Positions 28,174-34,860 of a stretch of 64,000 nucleotides of DNA are shown here, piece by piece. Positions within the stretch are counted from its first letter, which is position 1; the number at the start of each line of letters is the position of its first letter. Under the pieces are notes generated by a model. That model ran no database searches. It saw nothing but the letters and a program-made list of their open reading frames with translations, and was not told the origin of the DNA. The position numbers and the translations under genes were made by a program. The stretch comes from Bradyrhizobium huanghuaihaiense (GTDB lineage Bacteria; Pseudomonadota; Alphaproteobacteria; Rhizobiales; Xanthobacteraceae), in the NCBI RefSeq assembly GCF_007830635.1, contig NZ_VLLA01000025.1, forward strand, positions 1 to 64,000, in the 5' to 3' direction.

Positions 28174-28234
28174 TCCCCGATAGCACGAGGATTGGGTCCC
28201 CGATAGCACGGGGGTTGCGGTCCCCGATAGCACG
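28174..28234. repeat. three iterons next to repA (candidate oriV or RepA binding sites)
   Basis: TCCCCGATAGCACG occurs three times in direct orientation at 28174-28187, 28197-28210 and 28221-28234, a spacing of 23-24 bp or about two helix turns. The block begins eight bases beyond the repA stop, between repA and the lost parA. Regularly spaced direct repeats beside a replication-initiator gene are classic iterons; binding by this RepA is an inference. Confidence 0.7.
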
Positions 28235-28241
28235 AGCTGAT

Positions 28242-29123
28242 TCACAGGTTGTCCTCCGAATTTGTAATGAGACCGCGCCGGCGAAGGCGAGCCGTCAGGG
28301 GCATCAATAGGCGTGGTCCGAAGTTCAGTCGCTCGGTGCCATCAGGACCGCGCGCGAGCACGAGCTGGTAGCCGGGCAATGTCTGACACTGAACGATCTT
28401 ACGTACGTCGTAAGCAAAGTGCTTGAGCGGCGAGAGGATGCCGTACTTGGCATGGAGATGCACAAGGTCAAAACTTCGGCCGCCATCCTGGCGTCCACCA
28501 TGCTTTCGCACGAGCCGGTAGAGCCACCGCACAAGTCCGCCCGTCAGATGGAAATAAGCGCGATCAATCGTCAGTACGAGCGCGTCATCGATTACGCCCG
28601 CGTAGAACCAGTCCGGCAGGATTAGCTCGAGCCCAAATGCGCGACCATTTGCATCGGCCGTTTCCTTCCACTCGTTGATCCAGGAGAAGCGATGCCCTCG
28701 TCGTTTCGTTGGCTGGCGGATCGACGTCAGCACCGTCGTTGACTGAAGTCTATCTAGGCCCGCCTTGATCCGGTCATAGTCGCGTGCGCTGCTGCCGCGG
28801 CCGACGAACGTCAAGTTCTCGTAAGGCGTTGCAGCCATCAGACGCGACGTCTTGAGACCTGCGTCACGAGCTTCGACGATCTGAGAAGCAGCGCAGATCA
28901 GAACGTCTGCATCCCAGATGGTTGCCATGCCGTGTTCCGGCACGGCCTCGGCACGAATTGCGATCGCCCCGGCACGGAAATCGATCGGCACAGTTCGCTT
29001 TGTTTTTGCAAGCGAGAAGAACGGATATGCCATCAGATCCTGCGCATCGCGCGGCGCGAGATCGCCGGGCAACGCCCGAAAGAGCTCAAGCTGGTCGCGC
29101 TCGGAATGGCGATTGCGCCGCAT
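28242..29123 (-). CDS. repA: replication initiator protein A family (RepA)
   Basis: A 293-residue replication-initiator family protein. The start MRRNRHSERDQLELFRALPG at 29123 is followed by the family blocks DLMAYPFFSLAKTKR, IWDADVLICAASQIVEA, YENLTFVGRGSSARDYDRIKAGLDRL and DYFxL-like DWFYAGVI, then a winged-helix region (YFHLTGGLVRWLYRLVRKHGG). Such proteins start replication of plasmids and of circularised ICEs. Iterons lie directly downstream. The upstream HTH gene ends 22 bases before it, so the two are probably co-transcribed. Confidence 0.92.
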   Translation of the reverse strand: MRRNRHSERDQLELFRALPGDLAPRDAQDLMAYPFFSLAKTKRTVPIDFRAGAIAIRAEAVPEHGMATIWDADVLICAASQIVEARDAGLKTSRLMAATPYENLTFVGRGSSARDYDRIKAGLDRLQSTTVLTSIRQPTKRRGHRFSWINEWKETADANGRAFGLELILPDWFYAGVIDDALVLTIDRAYFHLTGGLVRWLYRLVRKHGGRQDGGRSFDLVHLHAKYGILSPLKHFAYDVRKIVQCQTLPGYQLVLARGPDGTERLNFGPRLLMPLTARLRRRGLITNSEDNL

Positions 29124-29145
29124 GATTATTGCTCTCGCGCGGCAA

Positions 29146-29427
29146 TCAGCGACGTTCCTGGCCCGCATACGGGCGCAGCGCCGGGTGCTTCTTGGCAGGC
29201 AGCACGGTCCCCTTGCCGGGGTCGGACGTTGACGTCTTAGCACCGAGGTCGGCCCACGCTTTCAGATCATCCAATGCGTAGACGACACGTCCGCCAATCT
29301 TCCGATACGTTGGACCGGTGCCGTATGTGCGGTGTTTCTCAAGCGTGCGTCCCGAGAGGCCAAGATAACGCGCGGCTTCCGGTGTACGCAGGAATCGCGA
29401 GGGTAGACCGGCCATCAGATCGGGCAT
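29146..29427 (-). CDS. AlpA/excisionase-like helix-turn-helix protein
   Basis: A 93-residue protein beginning MPDLMAGLPSRFLRTPEAAR, with a MerR/AlpA-type winged helix at residues 10-60 (RTPEAARYLGLSGRTLEKHR, RKIGGRVVYALDDLKAWAD). A good ribosome site (GGAG) precedes the ATG at 29427. Such small proteins sit directly before repA in many ICEs and act as transcriptional or excision regulators; which one applies here is not visible. The lysine/proline-rich tail is variable. Confidence 0.9.
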   Translation of the reverse strand: MPDLMAGLPSRFLRTPEAARYLGLSGRTLEKHRTYGTGPTYRKIGGRVVYALDDLKAWADLGAKTSTSDPGKGTVLPAKKHPALRPYAGQERR

Positions 29428-30770
29428 TTGGGATCTCCAGAATGACGGTGCACCGCGTATGGCGGCGCCTGCGTGTGTGCGGTCATCATGGAGGAGCAAG
29501 TTCTCGGAGGGGGATGCCGAATATTGGGGGTACGATTTGCGGCACCCTAGGGGACTGCGCTACTCGTCCTCGCGACTGGCCGCAGGAGTTTGCGGTAACA
29601 ACCGCGTATCCACGCGAGGCCGCCTTGCACCAAGGCGGACGTTCTATTAGGCACTTCATGCGTCTTCCAGGTGCGGGCGTGAGTGCGCTTTTGCCGAAGA
29701 GCGCTGCAGTAATAACGCGGTAACAGCCGCCAGCGCTGTGCGCATCAAGGGCGCGCCTCGCGGCGCTCAGACGGTTGCGCCGCCGGTTGATTAATGTGTG
29801 GAAATGCAGGGCTAGGCGCGCGTCCATTCATGGCGCGCCACGGCCGTCGGACTTGATGCGCACGTGCATCGAAATGGTTATCAAACAGCAATTTGGGTGC
29901 GTATGAGGCGCCCAGTACCGGACTTTGGACCAGACACGGGAATCTACGGCCCTGCTGCGCAGCACCGCATACAAGCCGTCGATGGCCATGGCGGACCTGG
30001 CTGGTTGAGAGAATCCAGCAGCGGACGTCGAACTGCCATCGACCGTCGAGGCGACCGTGACCCGAATGACCGCTGCTAGAACCTCGGGCGCCCCCAAAAA
30101 TCGCCTGCTCGTCGAAGGAGCTCTACGGGTCACCGGCGAAAGCAGATGCCCCACCTCTCCTTGTTCCTCAGTCACTTTGCCATCTGACTACTGGCGATCA
30201 TCACCTCATATTCGCGTCAATAGTCCGCATTGCAGCGAGGACATTCCCGAGCGATGCCCATGATGTCTTGTAGGCTCCTGTAGGATTCCGGGACCGCCCG
30301 TCGAATTCAGGCATTGCTTCCGCCCTATTGCACACAGCCAACAAAGGATTGCGCCGGTGAACGACGCGGTTGTAGGAAGCCCCTAGTTTGGCACACGTGG
30401 AGCACCGGAATGACTACTGGTTAGAAAGAGAGAATGGTTCTGTCTGCAAGTCGGCAGCCGACGCCTTTCTTCTATTTCGAGCCGGTGCACACAAGTGTCG
30501 CCCGTAAGCGCCGGCCATTCGGCGCACTGTCCGCCATTTCTGGATCGAGGGATGGCTACAGCATCACACCCGGTTTGAAATGCGAAGAATCTACGCCATG
30601 GTCTGGTCGCAACCTAGACCCGCGTTGTCCGGTAGAATTGCGGATTTCTTTTGAATCCGTTCGGTAAGGTACGCCACCAAGATCGGCCGCGCACGGCATC
30701 ACCACCATTAGTACATTTGGATGCGAATTGGATCCTAGAACGATCGTTCCGGCTCAGTTCCCCTATCGCC
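29428..30770. other. 1.3-kb regulatory gap with a repeated palindrome
   Basis: No gene is supported here; frames on both strands are short or lack ribosome sites. Two near-identical palindromic words, GCGGTAACAACCGCG (29592-29606) and GCGGTAACAGCCGC (29717-29730), lie 125 bp apart and could be operators for the flanking HTH regulators. A palindrome around 29815-29840 (GGCGCGCGTCC...GGCGCGCC) is also present. Divergent promoters for the AlpA-like gene and the xre gene should lie here. Confidence 0.45.
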
Positions 30771-31007
30771 ATGGATATCAAAGAGATCATGGCCCTCAGC
30801 CTGCGTCGGAAACACCACGATCTACAAATGACGCAGGAGGAACTGGCCGAGCGCGCGGGTTTAAGCGCCTGTTACGTCGGCGCAATCGAGCGCGGCGATG
30901 TATCAGCAAGCGTCACGGTGCTCGGGCAAATTGCTGAAGCATTGGGAGTCGACCCCGGGGACCTGCTCAAAAAGGCCTCGCCGCTTAGCAAATCGAAAGC
31001 CGCCTGA
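30771..31007 (+). CDS. XRE-family helix-turn-helix regulator
   Basis: This 78-residue protein (MDIKEIMALSLRRKHHDLQM start) is a nearly minimal Cro/C1-type DNA-binding domain: MTQEELAERAGLSACYVGAI, followed by ASVTVLGQIAEALGVDPGDLL. The ATG at 30771 is chosen over an upstream in-frame ATG because family members start here. It is the only plus-strand backbone gene and faces the DUF736 gene, with a shared hairpin terminator between them. It is likely a repressor of ICE transfer or maintenance genes; this is inference. Confidence 0.92.
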   Translation: MDIKEIMALSLRRKHHDLQMTQEELAERAGLSACYVGAIERGDVSASVTVLGQIAEALGVDPGDLLKKASPLSKSKAA

Positions 31008-31022
31008 AGCCTGCCGCGAAGG

Positions 31023-31050
31023 GCCCCGCCCGGCGTACCGGACGGGGCTT
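31023..31050. terminator. bidirectional terminator between xre and DUF736
   Basis: GCCCCGCCCGG (31023-31033), loop CGTA, then CCGGACGGGGC (31038-31048) forms an 11-bp stem with one mismatch between two converging genes. The T-run is short (TT), so efficiency is uncertain. Confidence 0.65.
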
Positions 31051-31062
31051 GGTCAGGCGCTC

Positions 31063-31380
31063 TCACTCACTCTTGCGAGGCCGGGACCAGAGCAGCGTGT
31101 AGCCTTCGCCGCCTTCGTCATCGAACAGGTTCGCGTAGATCGGCGCGTTGAAGGAGGGATCGTCGAGCTTGAGCGAAAGGTAGTCGCGGCCTTCCTCGGA
31201 GCGCTTCGACCAGGCTGCCCCAATCTCGGCTCGGCCCACATAGACGCGGTGGCTCGGCGCATTGTCGTTTGAGCGGTTGGCGTCGGTGACGATGCGGACG
31301 CCCTTGGCCTGCAAGCTCAGGGTGATAATCTCGCCCTGGAAATCGTTGCCGACCTTCTTGAAAGAACCGATGTTAGCCAT
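31063..31380 (-). CDS. DUF736 family protein
   Basis: A 105-residue member of DUF736, starting MANIGSFKKVGNDFQGEI at 31380 with ribosome site AGGAGA. Later blocks are APSHRVYVGRAEIGAAWSK and YLSLKLDDPSFNAPIYANLF, which define the family. DUF736 is abundant in rhizobial plasmids and ICEs and probably functions in DNA metabolism or gene control after transfer, but no activity is established that I know of. A long (about 240-base) structured leader precedes it; the frame that continues upstream of the ATG is not coding. Confidence 0.94.
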   Translation of the reverse strand: MANIGSFKKVGNDFQGEIITLSLQAKGVRIVTDANRSNDNAPSHRVYVGRAEIGAAWSKRSEEGRDYLSLKLDDPSFNAPIYANLFDDEGGEGYTLLWSRPRKSE

Positions 31381-31414
31381 GTCACTTCTCCTGTTGTGTT
31401 TCGAGCCCGCGACC

Positions 31415-31498
31415 ACCGCGGCCTCGATGGCGACCTGAAGGCCGGGGACGATCGGCGACGCACCCTCGCTTTGAGGGCCGTAGCGCAGCGGAGGACGC
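31415..31498 (-). promoter_or_regulatory. leader segment A, shared with DUF2493
   Basis: This 84-base segment of the DUF736 leader aligns with 33501-33584 before the DUF2493 gene. Shared blocks include CGCGGCC/TGGCGA at one end and AGGGCC, then AGCGGAGGA at the other. A small hairpin is kept with different bases (CCCTC/GAGGG here, CCC GAAA GGG in the other), which suggests selection on structure. Confidence 0.5.
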
Positions 31499-31503
31499 CT
31501 TGG

Positions 31504-31560
31504 TTGAGACTTTCTTGTCTCGCGAGGAATGGGCGCAAGCCCAGGGGAAGAAAGTCTCAA
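31504..31560. promoter_or_regulatory. 13-bp inverted repeat with an internal GCAA tetraloop hairpin
   Basis: TTGAGACTTTCTT (31504-31516) and AAGAAAGTCTCAA (31548-31560) are perfect inverted repeats. Inside the 31-base spacer, GGGC-GCAA-GCCC (31531-31542) forms a second hairpin with a GNRA-type loop. It lies about 125-180 bases upstream of the DUF736 ATG. It could be an RNA leader element, a transcription attenuator, or a protein-binding cruciform. Confidence 0.55.
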
Positions 31561-31923
31561 TCCAGGGCGTTGCGGCTCAGACGATCGAGGCGAAGCCGGT
31601 CTCGGCCAGACCGAGCCATCAACGAGGCCACGTGAGTCCGCGTGCTGAACCGCAATGCAGAGATGACGTTGCGTATCCCGGTTCTCCTGAACAAGAGGTC
31701 CCAATGATTGGGCGTGCAAAGAGAAGCAATCTGCTGCAAGGGGCGGTTTCGTCTCCAAGCAACTGATAAAGGAGCCGTCCGCCGCCGCAACATGCCCGAT
31801 GATCCGCATGGCCGGTTGACGACGCCCGCGACGTGCGGCAACTACGTCTCGCACAAGCCCGGCGATCGCCCTGTCAGCGGGCCGATCTATGCGAGCCCAA
31901 CCGGTGATGAAGGGCATAACCGG

Positions 31924-32406
31924 CTATCGTTTGTGCCCGGCCGTTGCAGGCGCTGGTTGCGACAGCTTGGCAGCTTGCCCATTCGGCTCGAGCGGGCAGG
32001 TTTCCGCCAATGCCATCAAGCGGGCCCACGCCGTGCAGCACGTGCAAACTGCGCCCATGCAGGCAAAGACCTGACGCCAGGCTGGCGATGGCACGCCGAT
32101 ATGAGACAGTGCGAGCGCTACCTGATAGCCGGCGACCGCGGCTGGGATAGAGAATGCCGTCGCGATGAGGATACGCAGTATCAGAGATCGGCCGGCGGCA
32201 AGGGTGAACTGGCCAACCACAAGCATGAGCGCTCCGCTTCCGGTCCCCACAAGAAGCGCGCCAAGGAGGCCGGCACCGCCTTGGAATGTGATCATCCCGA
32301 CATTCAACGCGATGAAAAACGGCAAAGCATGGACCGCCAGCGCAAAGATCGCCCAGCAGAACAAGCCGATGCCAAGCGTATTGAGAACAAGCCCAAGCGC
32401 GAGCAT
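31924..32406 (-). CDS. small integral membrane protein of unknown function
   Basis: About 160 residues from the ATG at 32406, which follows a GGAGGG ribosome site (a slightly earlier ATG at 32424 is possible). It has four hydrophobic helices (LGLVLNTLGIGLFCWAIF, LPFFIALNVGMITF, ALLVGTGSGALMLVVGQF, AFSIPAAVAGYQVALALS) and a cysteine-rich C-terminal part (CMGAVCTCCTAWARL). It is found between DUF2493 and DUF736 genes in this ICE type. No family function is recognised; entry exclusion or surface modification would be guesses. Confidence 0.72.
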   Translation of the reverse strand: MLALGLVLNTLGIGLFCWAIFALAVHALPFFIALNVGMITFQGGAGLLGALLVGTGSGALMLVVGQFTLAAGRSLILRILIATAFSIPAAVAGYQVALALSHIGVPSPAWRQVFACMGAVCTCCTAWARLMALAETCPLEPNGQAAKLSQPAPATAGHKR

Positions 32407-32544
32407 GGTGGTGGCTCCCTCCATAGGTTTATGGGTTGCGCCTTCCACCACCACCGCGGCGCACACGAATCGTTGGACGCAAACAAGGCGGAGTTGCGGC
32501 ACGCACAACTCCGTTTCGTGGTTCGGGCGTCATCAGGACGGCGC

Positions 32545-33468
32545 TCACGCGCCGCCGAACTTCCAGACGGGAATGCCGAAGCGCTTTGCTTTGTCGGCGA
32601 GATTGTCCTGGATACCCGTGCCCGGAAAGTGCATCACCCCGATCGGGAGGAGCTCCAGCATGGCATCGTTACGCTTGAACGGTGCCGCCTTGGCGTGCTT
32701 GGTCCAGTCGGGCTTGAAGGCGATCTGAGGCACCTTGCGATTGGTCGCCCATTTCGAAGCGATCAGTTCGGCGCCTTTCGGCGAGCCGCCATGAAGCAGG
32801 ACCATGTCGGGATGCTTGGCGCAGACCTTGTCGAGGCGATCCCAGATCAGATGGTGATCATTGAAGTCAAGCCCGCCGGTGAGTACGATTTTTGGTCCGG
32901 GTGGTAACATGACCTCGGTTTCTGCGCGACGCTTGGCTGCAATGAAGTCGCGGGAGTCGATCATGGCTGCGGTGAGGGTGCGATGGTTCACCAGGGATCC
33001 CGATCGGGGTCGCCAGGATGAGCCCGTATGTATCTCGAAACGCTCGATCGCCTGATCGCGGAAGAGCTCAAGGCAATGGCGCCGTTCGATCAGGGTGATG
33101 CCTTCCGCCACGAGGCGCTCGAGTTCGACCGATCGGACCTCCGAGCCGTTCTGCTCGCGCGAGCTCTTCTGCTGCGCCTGTTCGTTGTCATCGAGTTGGC
33201 GCCCAATGCGGTCTACTGCACGATGGAACAGATTGACGGTCGACCAGAGGAGATCGCCAAGGTCCGGCTCGAGTCGCGTGTCGCTCAAGGTCGCAACGAG
33301 GGCATCGAAGATGTCGGCCACGGCGCCGGTGATGAGCTTGCCCTCGGGAAGCGGCCGCGGATCGGGCTCATCGTCGAAGGGGCGATAGCCGAAAAGCTGG
33401 AGTTCAGTGAGAAAGTGATTGATCGGAGATGCAGTGGATTGCGGTTCGCTGTCGTGATGGTCGGTCAT
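32545..33468 (-). CDS. DUF2493 domain protein
   Basis: A 307-residue protein. The C-terminal 120 residues carry the DUF2493 (SLOG-like, nucleotide-binding) domain: KIVLTGGLDFNDHHLIWDRLD, then VLLHGGSPKGAELIASKWA and MLELLPIGVMHFPGTGIQ. The glycine-rich HGGSPKG motif is typical of Rossmann-like SLOG proteins that bind nucleotides or DNA. The N-terminal half (MTDHHDSEPQSTASPI start) is helical and specific to ICE homologues. It is conserved with the toprim and helicase genes, suggesting a joint role in establishment or processing of transferred DNA. Confidence 0.9.
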   Translation of the reverse strand: MTDHHDSEPQSTASPINHFLTELQLFGYRPFDDEPDPRPLPEGKLITGAVADIFDALVATLSDTRLEPDLGDLLWSTVNLFHRAVDRIGRQLDDNEQAQQKSSREQNGSEVRSVELERLVAEGITLIERRHCLELFRDQAIERFEIHTGSSWRPRSGSLVNHRTLTAAMIDSRDFIAAKRRAETEVMLPPGPKIVLTGGLDFNDHHLIWDRLDKVCAKHPDMVLLHGGSPKGAELIASKWATNRKVPQIAFKPDWTKHAKAAPFKRNDAMLELLPIGVMHFPGTGIQDNLADKAKRFGIPVWKFGGA

Positions 33469-33500
33469 GTCTGGGATCCTTTGCCGGAACGGCCGCGCCC

Positions 33501-33584
33501 ATCGCGGCCTTCGTGGCGATCACTCAGACGGCAGGCGGAACGGGCCAGAACCCGAAAGGGCCGGAGCGACAGCGGAGGATGGCG
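33501..33584 (-). promoter_or_regulatory. leader segment A copy before DUF2493
   Basis: This is the counterpart of 31415-31498. It begins 33 bases upstream of the DUF2493 ATG and retains CGCGGCCTTCGTGGCGA, ACCCGAAAGGGCC and GACAGCGGAGGATG. The rest of the gap to the toprim stop at 33799 shows no gene. Confidence 0.5.
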
Positions 33585-33798
33585 AAGGCCGGCTATTTTG
33601 CTTCGCGATGCAAAGCGCGCAGCTCCACATGTATATTGTGTCTCTCATCGCGGGCGCGGCGGAAAATAGCCGGGCGCAGCCATTGCCGGCCCGGTTCGCT
33701 TGCCGTCCGATCGCCCTCTAGAAGGGCCGTGGTCGCGTCCTCTTTTCCGGACTGGATTCGCAGCAGCCGGCCTAGTGGGACTGATCGAAGTACCAGGG

Positions 33799-34860
33799 CT
33801 ATCGTGCGGGCACGTTCGAGCAGTGCAGGAAGCGGACGACGTCCTCTGGGACGAGTTGAAGATGTAAGACCGCCTGCAGGGCCTCAAGGCCGAAAACGTG
33901 AAAATCTTCGTTGAAATCGCCCAGCCGCGGCGACAACGCAATCGCTTCAACGCCGGCGGCTTCCGCTCGCTGGGTGAGCGTAGCCTGCACGGCATCTCCG
34001 GCGGCATCGGCGTCACGTGCGATATAGAGCCGACGCAGACCAGACGGTAGCATCATGGCTGAGAGGTGATTGGCCGAGAGCGCCGCTGCCATAGGCATAG
34101 TCGGCAGCACACAGCGCAATGAAAGCATGGTCTCGATCCCCTCACCGGCGGCGAGCACGTCGTCCACCGCGCCGAAGCGAACGGCGTTGCCAAGGAGGTC
34201 GCCCATGGCCCGTCGTGGCGTGTCGATGGGAGCCTTGCCGAGACGAATGCGATCAAAGCCGTCTGGATCGAGCCAGGTTCGGTGCGCCCCGGTGATCCGC
34301 CCCTCAAGGTTCGTGACGCGGGCGATCATCGCCGGCCAGGTTTCGGTCGGCGAATGCTCATCCGGCCGACAGTAGCAACGAGGGTGGAAGCGCAGGCTGC
34401 CACCATGGTGGGCAACAGCAATTCCGCGACGCTGCAAATATTTTTCGACTACCGTCCCCTCGATCGGGCTGGATATCGCAAAGAGCCGGCGGGCGGCTTC
34501 CTGCGACCCAGCCGGCGCCATCGAACGACCGAGGTTCGAGACCGGCTGCGGATCAGGACGAGGAAGCTTCAGAAACCGCCTCGCTTCCTCGGCGACCTCG
34601 CTGAAGTCTCGCAACCCCCGGCATTCGCGGATGATGTCGAGAAGGTCACCATGCTCGCCGGTCGCAGCGTCGGTCCACTTGCCGGCGGGGCCCTTAGGTG
34701 ATTCCTGGAGCCGCACGAACATCGAGCGGCCGGGCGTGTTGTGGACGTCGCCGACCACCCAGTACCGCCCCGCCCGCTTGCCATTGGATAGATAGTATCG
34801 GCACACTGCCTCGGCCTCGCGCGCGAGGCGGCGTGCCAGTTCGGAAGGCGCGGGGGACAT
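33799..34860 (-). CDS. toprim-domain primase/helicase-like protein (DUF7146 type)
   Basis: A 353-residue protein related to phage/plasmid primases. The N-terminal part (RYYLSNGKRAGRYWVVGDVH, then GDLLDIIRECRGL) resembles a DNA-primase zinc-region substitute, and the C-terminal half is a toprim domain: VLAAGEGIETMLSL supplies the catalytic Glu and LRRLYIARDADAAGDAV the DxD. I prefer the ATG at 34860, overlapping the helicase stop as TGATG, to a GTG one codon upstream. Translational coupling to the giant helicase suggests a helicase-primase pair. Confidence 0.9.
   Translation of the reverse strand: MSPAPSELARRLAREAEAVCRYYLSNGKRAGRYWVVGDVHNTPGRSMFVRLQESPKGPAGKWTDAATGEHGDLLDIIRECRGLRDFSEVAEEARRFLKLPRPDPQPVSNLGRSMAPAGSQEAARRLFAISSPIEGTVVEKYLQRRGIAVAHHGGSLRFHPRCYCRPDEHSPTETWPAMIARVTNLEGRITGAHRTWLDPDGFDRIRLGKAPIDTPRRAMGDLLGNAVRFGAVDDVLAAGEGIETMLSLRCVLPTMPMAAALSANHLSAMMLPSGLRRLYIARDADAAGDAVQATLTQRAEAAGVEAIALSPRLGDFNEDFHVFGLEALQAVLHLQLVPEDVVRFLHCSNVPAR

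Noticed and set aside
26323..28245. 640-codon minus-strand open frame
   Set aside because: It runs antisense through the intact IS110 transposase and through the iterons; its composition is that of a GC-rich shadow frame. Only its last codons, next to DUF2840, may be real as a parA stump.
31381..31917. Upstream extension of the DUF736 frame
   Set aside because: The family start with a good ribosome site is at 31380. The upstream part has no protein character and contains conserved leader structures.
31708..32907. 399-codon plus-strand frame
   Set aside because: It is antisense to the membrane protein and DUF2493 genes, has no ribosome site, and its highly charged composition is typical of shadow frames.
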